64,000 bases of DNA from Aptenodytes patagonicus. Lineage: Eukaryota > Chordata > Aves > Sphenisciformes > Spheniscidae. A program made the position numbers and the translations under genes. This document shows positions 1-14,200 of the stretch, in pieces; within the stretch, counting starts at the first letter, position 1, and each line of letters opens with the position of its first letter. Location of the stretch: NCBI RefSeq assembly GCF_965638725.1, contig NC_134949.1, positions 108,172,586 through 108,236,585 on the forward strand. The letters are read 5' to 3'. Below the pieces are notes generated by a model that searched no databases, had not been told where the DNA came from, and saw only the letters and a list, made by a program, of their open reading frames with translations.

Positions 1-1540
1 AAGCTCCTGTTTATGAAAACCTCTGGAGAGAAGAGAAGAGAAGAGAAAAGAAAATGGATGGCTGGCTGCCAGCTAGGCCTATTTGTCATGAATATGCCCT
101 GTAGCACCGTCTGGAAACCTGTGCTATCTCTAAATATACTCTTGGCCAACAAACTGTTTTAATTCAATATGCTTCACCTTTTCGCTTTACTTGAAAGACT
201 TGACTTTAGTTCCCTCTACAAACTGAACATAAAATAGCTACATTCACACTTTAATATGTCGAAGGATAAAATATGGAACTGAGCGGAAACCTGCCAATGT
301 ACTGACCAGCCCTTCTTCCTCATGCGCTGCCTCTGCTCTCTGGCCACCTCCATCTATATTCTGTTTAATGAAACTACCAGCCTTTTATGACTGAGAAGTT
401 GCCTTTGTATCTGAAGTGCCACGGACCCTTCTCCCCACACATGCACATGAGCGGCTATCTAGGGAGGAACAAAACAGAGGAACAAAATTTCCCATTTTCT
501 TTTTATACTTTTTGTCTTCCCTGAAGGAGAAGTCCTGGGGCTCGGGAGTGGATCTGAGTTTTTCCAGTAGGAATTATCTTCTTCCCTGTGTGTTTCTTCC
601 AAGGCTCAGGGATCAGTAATTTACAGCCAAGCAGAGGCATGTTTCAAACCTATTTATAAACGCATGCAAAGAAGAAAGTTTAAAGACCTATGACAAAACT
701 CTGCCTTGTTTTTTAACCTTGTGTTGATGTAAGCGGCGTTGCCAAGGTGTAAACAAGAGCAGATTTGGCTTTGTATAATTTATTTTTTAAAGGATTTCCT
801 GTTAACTTCTGCCCTTTAAAAACAACCAACAACTAACCTTGCCCCACAACCTACCAATACAGAACAAAACACCCACAAATCCCTCCAAACTCGGGAATCT
901 CATCACTTTAGGAAAGACCAGTTTCTAAGTGGCAGATGCAGAAAGGAAGAACAGGGAAGCTCAGATCTCAGCTCTGCATTAATTGGCAGCAAGACCAGAA
1001 GCTGCAAAAAAAGAGGCCTCGGACCAGACACAATAATCTGCTCCCTCAGTTCATTTCCCCGTGAAAGCTGAATGTTTTTTTCTCTTTGCAATGCTGTAGA
1101 CAAGGAGACACATTTCAAACCAAGACGACTGACAGCAAGACAGAAAGCCAAACAATCAAAGAGACTGTGGGACTAATCCGGTGACTCAGCACAACCAAAC
1201 GTAGATTCTTTTTCCTAGTGAAATGAGTTGCAATGAATAAAGGTTCCTGACTTTCAATCAGCAAGGGCTCTGTGCTTTGTTAATCCCCCAACCAACCCCA
1301 CTCGATTCTTTCTCTTCCCGTATGATTTATTATTCCAAATGTAGAGTTTTGAGTGGCAAAGGTTAGGCGTGTTTTTAGGAGGAAAAAAAAGGATACAGAC
1401 GCCATTAAGTTCAAGGGGGGACATGACTACGACATGAAGGTTTGGATCTCACACCGATAGGCACCAGGAAATTCCCTGTTTGAACTTTTACTTCCCTTCT
1501 GGCCCCATTCCTCGACACGTTTTATTTGCAAGGCCCGAAA
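1..1540. other. 5' flank of GPR89B, no gene recognised
   Basis: AT-rich to neutral sequence upstream of the CpG island. Short reading frames occur on both strands, but none has a recognisable domain, splice context or composition suggesting a gene. A short purine repeat (agaga units) lies at about 30-54. The only regulatory-looking word I can point to is the AP-1/MAF-like site at 1182-1191, listed separately. Confidence 0.6.
1182..1191 (+). promoter_or_regulatory. AP-1 / MAF-type motif TGACTCAGCA
   Basis: The sequence TGACTCAGCA is a match to the AP-1 core TGACTCA extended to the GCA that small-MAF/NRF2 heterodimers prefer. It lies about 1.05 kb upstream of the GPR89B start codon. A single short motif occurs often by chance, so function is inference only. 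Confidence 0.25.
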
Positions 1541-2077
1541 GGCATCCCCAGCCCGGTTCTTGGCGCGGAGGGAGGACGGAAAGGGCCCCGCATGGGAGAC
1601 CCATCTCCCCTTCGGTGGGAAGACAGGCCTGGAGCTGTCGTGGCGTGGCGTGGCATGCCACGCTCCGCTGCCGGGCAACCCTCGCACAGGAGTCAAAGGG
1701 GTGGTAAAACGGCAGAACGGTGTTCGCACCTCCAGCCCGCCACCTCCCTCCCCCGGCCACCTCCTTCCCCGGCCGGCAGCAGGCCCCCTTCCCTCGGCTT
1801 CCCTCTGCCGTCAGAGGGGCACCGCCCGTCCCGAGTTTCGACGGCGGTCGGGACAAGGGGACAGGTTTCCTCCAGGGCTCCCACTCGGCAGGCTGCTGGG
1901 GCAGCAAATCCCAGCCATTGGGCCCACTCGCGTTTCCCCCGGTGGGGCGGGGCGGGGTGAGACCGCGACCCCGTCGCCGTCGCCGTAGCCCAAGCCGGCA
2001 GCGAGACAGCGGGAAGGGGGCACCGCCGATCCCGCCTGCCGCGCCTGGGCCCCATGCGGGGCGGGGCTTATTCTCCC

Positions 2078-2115
2078 GCCCCGCCCCTTGCCCCGCCCCC
2101 GGCCCCGCCCCGCCG
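2078..2115 (+). promoter_or_regulatory. Cluster of GC boxes (SP/KLF-type) upstream of GPR89B
   Basis: Several overlapping CCCCGCCC/CCCCGCCCC words occur just upstream of the start codon. They match the SP1/KLF GC box on the minus strand. No TATA box is evident at the expected distance, consistent with a TATA-less CpG-island promoter with dispersed initiation. Confidence 0.5.
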
Positions 2116-2193
2116 CAGGGAAGGGAGGGCGGTGCGCCGGGCTGAGGCAGGCTTCCGCGCGCCTGCGCGCTATAGCCGCCGGCGGGTGCGCCG

Positions 2194-2200
2194 GGCCGGA
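2194..2200 (+). promoter_or_regulatory. ETS/GABPA motif CCGGAAG
   Basis: CCGGAAG, followed by tggggcgg, sits 32 bp upstream of the GPR89B ATG. ETS sites near the start are common in housekeeping CpG-island promoters. Assignment is by motif only. Confidence 0.4.
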
Positions 2201-2231
2201 AGTGGGGCGGGCGGGGGCGCCGGCGGCCGCC

Positions 2232-5200
2232 ATGAGCTTCCTCATCGACTCCAGCATCATGGTCACCTCCCAGGTACCCCGCTGCTGCGCGGCGCGCTCC
2301 CCCCGCCCTGGAGGGGTGAGGGGGGGCGAGGCGGGTCTCGCCGCGGCCCGGCCCGCCCCGCCCCGCCCCGCCCGCCGCCCGTTCCGGCAAGCGGCCGTTG
2401 GGAGTGTGTGGGGGCGGTGCCCGCGGGCGCGCATGCGCAGGCTCGCGGGGCGTGCGGACCCCCGGGGCGGGCTGCGCGGCGGCGGGGGCGCGGAGCGGCC
2501 TCAGCAGGGGCGGCTGTGCCGCCTTGCTGCCGCCTGCGGTACTCGCCCCGCCGCCCGGGCCCCCTCGGCCTCGCCCGCCGAGCGGAGGGAACGACTCCGC
2601 GCCTGAATGCGTTCACCGCGCGCTGCTCAGCAGCAAGGCGGGAAAAACCCCTCGCCGCTGCACGTTTAGGGGTGTTAGGCTGCTAGTTTTGTCTCGTGAT
2701 GGCAGCCCGCCCTTTGCTATCGCCTACGCCCCTATTGCAGGAGAAGATAAGGTGTATGCATCTTTGGACTGCGCCCTTACGTGTCACGATGACTGCTGCT
2801 CTCGTGCAATTGTCAAGTCGGAGTGTAACGCGTAAAAGGGTTCAGTAAATAAGGTTGTAGGGAATGGAGCTTTTCTTGTAATACTGCATCACTTCTATAA
2901 ACTTAATTTTTCTTTGCTGGAACAGACAGGAAAGTTCGTTCTGCTGTTCTCTATGTAGTACTCACTTTGTTTCTGGTATTCTTCAAGAAGGCTAATCATT
3001 TTGTGTCTTCTACCCCTGGTTTGCTACCAAGGAGTTTGCTCGTTTACAACTTCGGAAGATTTTTCGTGATCTGCTTTAAGGGATCGTAAAAAGATGCCAC
3101 TATTTTATCTTAAATGCCTCCATCTCCATTGATCCACCTGTGATTCAGCACTTCCTTCAGCTTGTTCTTTCTGCTGCCACCGAAGTCATCTTTCAACTAG
3201 TCTTTGTTTTACACCAGCTGAATTCACCTAGGAGCCCTTCAAACCTTTTCGTGTCATCCTATCTTTATCATTGCGAAGTGGGTTGTGGTCTTAACGTACC
3301 TGAAACTGTCTTACTGTTTTGTGGGAGGAAACACCCCCTCCTTCTTCATTAACTTCCTTTGCTAGTAATTTATCTTGTCATTGTGTTCTCTTTGACCTTC
3401 CGCTCCTTGCTACCCTGCTCCCTCCTCAGTAAGCATCTAAATACCCTTTCTTCCTGTCTGGCTCTCTGGCAACTGAGATGGTCCAACTGTTTGCTTCTGC
3501 CAAAGGGGGAAGGTTCTGTTCCCTCTTCACTTCCACTTTCCTACACGGTTATACTCTCTTATTTGTGCTCTCTCCAGTGTTTGGTTTAAATAAGTTTAAC
3601 TGGATCACAGAGGGGTCCGATAAGCTTCCGAGCTGGTGTGAAATTTTTGTTCTGTAATGAGGAGGGATGAGCTGAGGAAAGAGGACCTTTCCCCTCTCAA
3701 CAGCAGTTGGTTATCTTATATAGACTTCCATGCGCAACTCTCTAGATTTCCTGACAGTTTTCAGGACAGCTTTTGGCCGTTAGAGATACAACGTCCCCCC
3801 TGCTTGATAATGCTTTGATTTTTGCTCCTATCATTTGCTTTGGATTCCAAGATCTAACTTACATAATTGCTTTTCTTTCATTTGTGATGGCAGCTTTTCA
3901 TCTTCCCATCATCTTCAAAAGTATCAAGTTAAATATTTAAATTGCTGCGTGTAATTGTCAAGAATTTCTGACAACGTGTCACATTCATCTGCAGTGTTTT
4001 AGAGTGTCAACTCTTAAGATAATGTCTTTCTATGCTTTTGTACAGTCCCTAACACAAGGGAAATCTAATCTTCGTGTATAACTTCCTCTGTTATTATTGT
4101 ACTTGATTATCTCCTCATCTCTTTCTTTTACTTTATTTACTTGTCTCTACCTTTTTCCTCCTTTATACTGTTAAATGTGGAATTACTTTATGTAAATATC
4201 ACTTGCTTATCATACTTCTTTGACCTATGACCTGTAGATAAGAGGCTTGTGGAATATCTTACCTTTTTCATTTTGCTATCAATTACTTTAAAGTCTGAAG
4301 TCCTCCTCAAACAAGTTTTGCCAGCTGTTACCAATTACACACTCAGGCGTGTGTTGAAACTTAACTAAATTTTGCAAAGTGCTCTGAGAGCCATTGAAAT
4401 GCAAAGCATTATTGGCTTGTCCTGCTTCACCTACCTTTTCTATGTGGCTTTCCTGCAGCTCCAGATTGTGGTCTGAGGCATTCAACACTGCCTTTTCCTT
4501 ACCTTAGAGATGCTTTTAACACCTTTCTCTCACATTGTGTCGGAGCATAACCAGATTTAGTGTTAAGACCTCTCCAGAAAAATCAAATGCACTTCTGGTC
4601 TTAAAGAAACCGCAGATATTTTTATAAAATTTGCTCATCCCTAGAAGATTTGTATGTTGTGGACATTCGAGTGTTTACTTTGCCTCTGTTAATGTGTGTT
4701 CGGTGAAAACTATAATTCTGTAGATTAGAAGAGTGAAACAAGAAACAACTGAGGAATGCTGAGAACTTGGGAATACAGAAATGGGCTGTCTTGACTGGAT
4801 CTTCCGTAAGGTCGTAGCCTTCAGTATCTGCTACACTTGAATATTTAAAATATTCTTCTCTCCATGGTACCGTGGCAAGTTTTAATCTTTTGTGGATCTT
4901 GGGTACTTTGGCCCAGCTCTTTTCCTTCAGTTTCTTTCACCTACAGTCAGTAGTGACGCAGCTCTGTATTTTGCAAGTTGCTGGATACAAATGTTAAGTG
5001 CTTTATCTCTTCTGCAGGTACTGTTCTTCGGATTTGGGTGGCTGTTCTTCATGCGTAAGCTCTTCAAGGATTATGAGGTGAGAAGGGGCCTTTCATTACA
5101 ATTCTACATCTTAAAAATTACTCCCAGTTATAGAAATATTTTAAAAACTGCATCTGGCCTTCTTCCTCTCTTTAAGCCCTCTTGTCTTATTTTTAATTGT

Positions 5201-8200
5201 CTCTACAGTTACTTTCTTTTTCGTTTCCTCTTGTGCTTCTGTTTGAAAGACTCCTAGGTATCTGAGGAAATGGGTTCTCCTGGGGCCAGTGAAAGTTTCC
5301 ATATTGGCTACTGTTAAATAAATGAAAAAAAAGTGGAGGAGGTACAGGGATAAGGAGACTACTTTGCCTTTTGCTTGAGTAAGCCTGCCTTATGTAATTG
5401 TAAAATATTTGAGACAAAATCAAATTCAGTGGTTAACTTTATTAGGTGAGGTGAGGTGTGTTCATTGTGGCTGAATTGTTTGTGAGGATTGGATGGGATA
5501 AAACTGTCACATTCTCTTATCCCTAGAGGGGTATGAGAGAATATAGCCTAGGTCAGAGATGGCTTAAGTGCCAGCCAAATTCAGACCCAAAAAGTTTTTC
5601 TGATATGGCTCTTATTTTTAAATCTAAAGTTAAGACCAAAGAGCTCTGTTAGCAAGGGTCTATCATTAGTCAAGTTGACATAGGGCATTGCATGCTTGAC
5701 ACCCCTTCTGTGTAGGCATCTCTGTTAAAAGTGCCGATAGCTGCAATCAGTGTAATCCTGAGCAACTTACGAGTTTGCCCTCTGTTCCTAACAGGCTGTT
5801 GGTTTCTTCCTGTTGTGGTAAAGGGCAAGGTGCCTTGAAGCAAGAGACCCAGTGGTATGCCACTGTACCTTGTGATTTGTTTTTTTGTTACCTGAGGGAT
5901 ATCAGGATGACATTCTGGGAATGGAAATGCCTGATGTCTCTGGCTTGTTTTCTCCATTGCAGGTGCGACAGTATGTGGTCCAGGTGATCTTCTCTGTGAC
6001 TTTTGCCTTCTCTTGTACCATGTTTGAACTCATCATCTTTGAGATTTTGGGGGTGCTGAACAGCAGGTGAGTCTGGGAGCTCACTCAAGGACTAGCCTGC
6101 CTTGTGTTCAGCAGCTTCAGTCCAACTTCTAAATGAATGAATTAGTCTTGGGTTGGGGAGATTGTGTGAGAAAACTGTCAACAGCTCAACAAAGATGTTT
6201 GAGCAGCAGGATTTGTTTATTTGACAGAACATGAGACTAGAAGCCATAAGCTCCTGGTTTTCCATGCAGTTGCTATTAGTGTGGTCTAGGTCCTTAGGGC
6301 AAGGCTTTAGTCTTTGACTTTCTCTGTTTGTGAAGTTAAAAGAAACAGTTTCTTTTATGGGAGTGTTGTGAAGCTTCAGATCATGCTGAAGAGCAGTTTT
6401 CAGATGTTAAGGACTATAGAAACTGTAAGCACTAGTTTTTCTGTGGTGGTCGGAGCAGTGAATAAGATGTGAAGCTAATTATGGGGTGAAACTACTTCTG
6501 TAATAATATGGTATTTGTGAATCAAAGGCGCATCCTCCCTTGACATAGGGTGAGGACTTCTACATTAAGGGGATGTTAAAAACTGTCTACTTCAGAAGTC
6601 GGTAGGAAAGAGAAGATAGAACAGTAACACATAGAGGCTAACTGGGTTTCCTATTTATTCTCTCTCATCATACTAGTATAAGAGAGCAGTCAAAGGAGTT
6701 GAAAGGCAAGAAGTTAAAAACTGATAAAAGGTAATGTTAGTTCTGACTGTCTGCTATTAATCTGTAGAGCTTGCAGCCGGAGAGATCACTGAGGAGAATG
6801 CTTTTATAAGCTTCAGTAAAGGGCTGGACATCAATATAGATGAAAATGTTTGTCTCTGAATTAGCTAGGAAAAAGTGGCAAGGATCCTCATAACTTCTCC
6901 TTCCCCGAGGCTTAAAGAGGATATGAGTTAATATTGGGAACAAGATAGGTATTGTTCGCTTCAAGTTAAGTGAAAAGTCAGTTCAGCCAAGATGAATCTT
7001 AGCTGCATTTGACTAATCTCCTTTGGTCAGAGGAGTATTGATCATTTTGATATATATGTGTATTTTTAAATTCTTACTTTGCAGTGTCTTGCACATGAGA
7101 CAACTCACTTTGAAGTGAAACATGTTGAATTATGAACATTAAATACTTTTAATCTTTTCAATTTGAATTAGGCCTTTTTTGACTCAGCCACTCATTACAA
7201 AATTAATTACTGCTTGTACTTAGTTTTGATTTACTGTTCAACTACATGAGCAGTAAATCAAATGAATCATGCTGAAACCAGCATTAACCACTGTAGAAAA
7301 TACAGTATTTGATAAAATAGCTCAATGTGTTTTTCTGGATAGTTGTTAATTTTGAAATACACATTCTTGAGCTCTGTATTAAAAACCAAAACAAAACCCC
7401 AAACCAGACACCCCCTCTCCCCAACCCAAACAACAAACAAAATCCAGAATATTCTATATGCTAGGCCAATATTATCCAATGTTTGATGTAGTTGAAAGGA
7501 TTGCATTGACATGCGATTGTCTTTGAGAAATTTGTTGTATTATGATAGCGTGCTAATCAGTATTTTGGCTTTATTTTAGCTCTCGATATTTTCACTGGAA
7601 GCTGAACCTGTGCGTCATTTTGCTCATCCTAGTCTTCATGGTACCCTTCTACATTGGTTACTTTGTTGTGAGCAATATCAGATTATGTGAGTACTTGGTT
7701 TATGGCAGTGGGGCTGCTAACTTGAGACTACGCATACAAATGAGAAATAACTTTTCTGTGAGAGAGAGAGATGTGTTGGTCACTATCCCCGTAGCTCCCT
7801 CCTTCCTCTGGCTTTCTTCTGGCTAGGTAACTTCTCTTTGGAACTTAATGCTGTAGCATGAACTGTTTATTGAGCAGTTAGGAGATACTTTACGTGACCC
7901 CAACAAATGTAGCTTTTCTTTACGGATTTCGACAAAGTTGAGCACCTTAGAGTAATGTTACTGGAATTTGTTCCTTTACAATTTTAAGCTTGCAGCCAAA
8001 CCCTGGAACCCTTGGCAAGGCTGTGTTGTTCTGCTAGGGGTAGAAGAAGTGAGGCAGAGAAGCTCAATGAATTACTCTTGAGGCAGAAAAGCTCAATAAA
8101 TTACTTTCGCTTTTTTTGCTTACTATTGTCTGGATGAGGCCTCCTCCATGCGCTAATGGACATTTGCCCTTGAGCTGTTGATATTCATCGCTCTCTTGTA

Positions 8201-11200
8201 TTAAGCTTAGGCATGTAGGTTGGGAGTATTAAATGTGTAGTGTTGGCATGAAGATGAAGTTTCCAAGTTTCATGTTCAGGGTCACACAAGAAAGATGCAG
8301 CTAAGTGATCCCCTGTTCATAGTGCAGCCCTCTTCGTACGTCCGTAGGGAAAAGCCAAAGCGGTGTGTTGCTGCACTAGCTCTTACAAATGGTGGTGTTT
8401 CAAATAGCTCGTTCTGTGGGAAGTGAAGGGGTGCATACTGCTAGCTGTAGCTCTGTCAGTTGACACCTGTCTTGGCCACCTGTGCTCAAAGCAGCCTTTG
8501 GGCCAATGGAGCAATTTTGCAAGCTAGAAAAACCCCTAAAGGAAGAATGTCTTTAAAATACTGTTCTTTTTCTTCTCTGTTAGTGCACAGACAGAAACTG
8601 CTTTTTGCGTGTGTTTTGTGGTTGACATTCATGTATTTCTTCTGGAAGCTGGGGGATCCATTTCCTATCCTCAGCCCAAAACATGGTGAGTTTCATATTC
8701 TTGTTCGTTCCTTCCCTCCTGAAAATAGGCTTTGTTATCTCACTTTTATCTTGGAGTTGTTATTATTTTATCTCAGCTCTACAGTTAGGACTGTAGAAAG
8801 TAGTTCTTGCAACTGGGGGTCTGCTCTGCTTTGAAATCTGCAATCTGAAGGTTGTCAGACTGACAGAAATGGGTGGATACATCTGAATTATTTGCATTAG
8901 TTTTCTTCCAGTACCACAGGAAAACTTCAGGGAAGTGAATGAGTCCTAACTGAACCTAGGGTATGTAAGAACACAGTGTACTTTTTGAGGACACAAAAAC
9001 TTCGTCTCCACAAAAAGTTGATCACGATTTTTATTCACTTGCTTCTTTTCTTGTGGAGGCTAAAGCTAATTTATTTAAGAGGAGAATCAACAGTCAATCC
9101 TTCTTCTGACTTTTTTCAGTCAGATTATTGTTTCTTGTGACTGAAATCAGATCACTTTAGCATAGGTGGCTGTCAAGTTGACAAAACATGGCAGGGTGCC
9201 TAAACACCAGAGCTATATAGAATGTAGCCAGCAACACATCTGGCAGTGCGTGCTAGCTTTGGTACAGCTTCGTACACCACCTGAGCCCAGAGACAGTACA
9301 GTTGTATGGTACTAGAATGTGAGTTGGTTAAGTCCCGCTGGATGCCAGAGCTAGTTATGTGCAGAATTAGCTTGGGTATCTTTGCGTTGCAGTCATGGAA
9401 CCGAGAGTATTTATAGTGTGAAGATACTGTGTGCACTTGGGCTAGTTTGGGTCCAACAGAGCTTGTTAGCATGTGCCTAACTGTACTGAATCCTTCAGGC
9501 ACCTAAGTGTGCTGGAGGATCATAACACTGTAGAACCAGGCTATTTGTCACCTGGGTTTCCTGTGTAACTTAGGTTGCCCTTATCCCTTGCACTGGAAAA
9601 TTGTTTGTATATTGTTCTCAACAGGTGAAATTCAGTCAGTTTCACTCGAATTGGTGAATATGTCTGTCTGCATAGACAATGGTCAGCTTAATCTTTCTGT
9701 TCTTTAGGAGGCTACTTTACTCTGTACTAACCTGTAAGAGAAAAATTGAAGGATACCAACTTCTGTAGGGTCTGTTCACCCTTTCACCTGTGATCCTAGA
9801 ACTTTCCTAAGAGAAAGGGTGTATCTGTGTTTCGTAATTGTGTCATGTGCCACTGAAATACAACAGCTAGTATATAGTGCAGATCCCTCTGCCCAGTGTT
9901 TCATTGCCAAGAAAAACGTGTATCCTTTTTGAGTTGCAGAAAGCACTTGAGTTGGCAGAATATAATAACCCAATGGGAAGTTAGCCATGGGGTTTAGGTA
10001 ATCCTCTTCAGATCACTGAAAAGGTTCTGTGAAGCCACGTAACAACTGCAGATTTCCAGAACTGGTAGTGGGGTGTTTTCTATTTTTAACTTCTGCTTTA
10101 CAGGATGATACCTCCACTTAACAGTTGTGCAGTGCCTTATCCTACCAGGTGTAGACATAAGGCTAGAGCAAAGGATTCTAGGCCTTTTTTCCCTGCCGTA
10201 CAGCTAGGGTGCTGCTGTCCTGCAAGTACTGACAAGGCTGCTGCAGGGCTTTGTTGTGTGGCGGTGGCCCAATTCAGACAGGTAGGATCCTGTTGTGGCG
10301 GGATGCCTGACAGGAGGCCATGCTTAATGAGCCCCTCACACTGCCGTACGTTACCTGTAGTGTCTTTCTCAGTGTGCCCCACCCTGCTCACCTGCATGTA
10401 CGGTGGTGTGCCGCAGCTGGGGAATTGTGCTGACTAGTGGGGCCCTTTCAAGTACCTGCACTGGCATCCTGTGTCAGGGGGTGCCTTGCCTGGGCATGGT
10501 GATGGCAGTGTGCTGCAGCTGGGAAATGCACCATCAAGCAGGGCTCTGAGTCAGGAGCCCCGGTTGGTCTGCAGTTTGTTTGATAGACCTGAGTTTGGGA
10601 GCTCGTAGTAGAAGGAAGGTTATGCTTTACTCAGTTACATACTAGTATTGTAATAAAACTCGTATCTTTATCTGAGTTGATAAAAAGTTCATTTTATCTG
10701 ACCTGATCACAAGAGCAGAGTTGCTATGAGTGTTATGGGGGAGCATTGCTTTAACCAGTGGAATGTCATGTCGTTTTGAAGGCACCTCTGTTTTAACTGC
10801 TGCTGTCTGACAGTGTGTGGGGCAAAAGGCCAGTGTATTGTAGCACATTCTGTAGCTGGTGTAAATCTCTATGCAGCTGCACATGACTGGGTGTCTCAGT
10901 CTCCCTTTGTGAAGTCTTTTTGCCTTGTTTTCATCATTTATTCCCCTTCTCTGAAGCATGAAATGTGGCTTGGCGCTTGGCCATCTCAGCTTTGCAATCA
11001 TGTAAGCTCCAAATGTGCTGTGTGTGGCAGCTGCTCTATAACTAGCTCCCTAAAAAGTGAGTGATGTTTAGTAGCACATGGCACTGTATCCTGAGAAGAT
11101 GGGTTGAGGTCTGTGTTTAATGGCTGAGAAGAATAAATGGAACTTCAGTGCTTGGTGTTGGTTACAGCACAGGCTTGATGTTCATGCTGTATTACGTGAA

Positions 11201-14200
11201 TATATGTTTTAGAGTCCACTTACTGCTCAGGTGGAATGCCTTTTTGGGGGTCACCTCAACAACGTGTGTGTGTCCACAAGGTGAATACTGAACAGCCAGG
11301 AGCAGCATAAGCTTCCCATGCTGTCATAACTCCACTGTCCCACAAGCGCAAATTGTGTCTGATCTGGAGGGGTCACTTCTAATGACAGTTGAGAGGATAG
11401 GGTTTCCTCTCTATGGTCCAGACATTTTTGGGCCAGTCTGCCAGGACTAGCTGGTTCAGTAACTTTAATCCTAGTTGCTGCAGAAGTGGCTTTGTAGAAG
11501 GTGCCTCCTTTATAGTGTCTGGTGGATGATCTGTGTTCCCACCTCAGTAAAGTGCAATCACTAATGTTTTGTTAATTTAGAAACAAAATGTTGACTCTTA
11601 GTCCCCTCCAGATCTGTCTTAAGCTTCTTCATAGCTAGAGTTTCCCATCCCTGTTTTTAAGCATGGTAACGTGCTTTCTGAGGGAGACTTTCTACCTCTT
11701 TCCTTTCGTAGTCCCTGTCTGTACTTCATATTACCTCTGGTCACTGCAGTGGAAAGGCAGTTGGATTCATTAGGCAGCTCTGTATGTGTGTTATGTTGTG
11801 AAGGCACCAAGTGTGGACCAGAGTGAAGAGAGCAACGTTACTAATGCCATGTTTTTCCTCTCTCAGGAATCCTCTCCATAGAACAGCTCATCAGCCGTGT
11901 GGGTGTGATTGGGGTGACACTCATGGCTTTGCTGTCAGGATTTGGGGCTGTCAACTGTCCATACACTTACATGTCCTACTTTCTCAGGTAACTGCAGTCT
12001 TGTGAAATATTTTGTCCACCTTCTTGAGATTATTCTTCTGCTTTTCCTGTGGCATTGATTCAAGTTTTTTCGTAACTTTTTTTCTGAATCTAGCTATTGC
12101 CATGTCTAAATGCTAGAACCACTTCCATTGCTGAAGCATATTCTACTTGTACAGGCTTCTCTCTTCTTTGTTTCATGGGCATGTGCATATTTCCTCTGAA
12201 ATGGGGTAGCAGGCCTAATTGGGTGTCTTCATTTTGCAGGAATGTGACAGATGCAGATATTCTGGCTTTGGAGCGACGACTCCTTCAGACTATGGACATG
12301 ATTGTTAGCAAGAAAAAAAGGTGAGAAAGCAGCAGTAGCATGAAATTATTTGTTTCAAGGCTTTTCAGTCAGTATGGTATACGATGGTTCTTGAAATTAC
12401 CAAAATTATTAGTCCTGTCAGGGCTACGTGTTCCGGTGAAACAGGTGGCTGAATTGGGTTGAGCTATGTGGTGTTTCATTCTGGCCTGATACACAACTTT
12501 GTTTTTTTTCCCAGACGTGTGCACTAAATTGCACCCTTTCTTACTGCAGTGGCACAGATTAGGCTTCCAAGACAAATTGTAACTCTGATGGCAGCTTGAC
12601 TAGTCTGTAAGATGGGCACCTTTCTCTCCTGATGAGTAAGTGACCCTTAAGCCACCGCAGCTGGCTCTCTTACTGGTGGTTTCGGTACAGCAATTGGTTC
12701 ATACATATTGAGCGCTCTTCTGCTCTGTGGATCTGGTGTTTCCTGGTCAAAGCTGAAGCAGGCTAGCGAGCTGGTGTGGACACAGCTATATTCTTGCAAA
12801 TGGCAAGGTTTACGTTAGTTAAGTTTTGCAGAATTGCAAAACATTGGTAATGTGAATGTAGTATAGTGCACAAGCGTGCCATCAGAATTCTGCTTTTGTT
12901 GGTTTAGCTTATTCCATGGAAACATTCAAGGTCAGGTTGGACGGGGCTCTGAGCAACCTGATCTAGTTGAAGATGTCCCTACCCACGGCAGGGGGGTTGC
13001 ACTAGATGACCTTTAAAGGTCCCTTCTAACCCAAACTATTCTATAACTCTACGTACCCCAAGTGAAAAAGCTACTTTTGGAAGCAATGTAATTTCATTTA
13101 CACTGAAAAGATTTTTGTGTGCTGTTACAAATTATATATTACATGCCTTACTAGTTGTGCGGAATAAATATACCACAGTCACTTCAAAGGTTTGACTGTC
13201 TTGACACTGAATTCTCACAGCAGTCCCCCAGACTTTACTTTTGGCGCACTAATGTTTTAATGGATGACAAGGGATCTTTTAGGTAGTCTAACCTTGCTGA
13301 ATTAGTCACCAGCATGCGTATCTGCCGATCAGTATTAGCATATGAAAGTGTAGTTAAAGCATAACTTTTTTCTTCCCCTTTGAAAATGTTAAGTGTTAAA
13401 CAAATGTTAACTCAATATTTGTGGTCATGTGTGAGACAGTAAGTAGTGAGAAAATTTAATTACTCGGCTTTAATTGATTTAATCGACTAGGACCATACTA
13501 AAATACTGGCTTTGGAGTTAAAATATATTGTGCAGTGCTGCTTCTGACTCTGTTTTCTTTTGTTTTGTACGGTGTTTTTGGACCTCTGGTCCAGGGAGGA
13601 TGATGTTGGGGTAAAAGTAAGGATGTCTGGGACTTGTAAATGATTAGCGCTTTCCTGCCTTCCTATGGCCAGGAAATCTTCTGAATATAGCAACTTTCTA
13701 ACCATTATGAAGAGCCACATAAAGGGTGTTAATCGCTTGGGAATTATGCTGCAAGTTCATGTGTTTGTGTTTAAAAAACAAAACAAAACCAAAAAAACCC
13801 CAAAACTGTTTAGTCTCAGAAATGTGCAAGAAATAGCAGAAGCTCGAGTTCTGTAGATTTTGTTCTCTTTTTGCTTTGACAGGGAGCAGTGGCTTGCATA
13901 ATTGGACTATTTGCTCATATAAAGCAGAGCTTAAAAAGTTAGATTTGTATCAGTTCAAATGTAATCCAAATAATTTGGCAGAACAAGCAGGAATAGTGGT
14001 ATTTTACAGCGTAGGGTAAATGCTATAGTTCCATAAACTGTCAGTTTCTTGCTGGCCACCTTTTCAGTACTACTCATAACTCAGAACTTCTCAATGCACA
14101 CAAGGGTTATAAGGCAATAGAACATAAAGCTTTTTTGTTTTCTTTGCTGATCTTGACATTTCTTCTCATACCAACCCTTATTCATACTGGCTTCCTTGTC

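Larger units (their letters stand above)
1540..2650. promoter_or_regulatory. CpG island spanning the GPR89B promoter, exon 1 and start of intron 1
   Basis: Composition shifts abruptly from AT-rich flank to very GC-rich, CpG-dense sequence from about 1540 and falls back after about 2650. The first coding exon of GPR89B (2232-2273) lies inside it. This is the usual promoter type for a broadly expressed housekeeping gene. The long reading frames on both strands here are composition artefacts, because stop codons are rare in such GC-rich DNA. A 16-bp perfect palindrome lies at 1648-1663. Confidence 0.85.

Noticed and set aside
1488-2390. A 300-codon open frame on the minus strand in the CpG island
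   Set aside because: Composition is extreme GC with Pro/Gly/Arg/Ala-rich translation, overlapping frames are open on both strands, and it runs across the GPR89B first exon. It is a stop-poor artefact.
2398-2835. Open frame of 145 codons in GPR89B intron 1
   Set aside because: It lies inside the CpG island and its shore, has no domain, and is not needed for the complete GPR89B protein.
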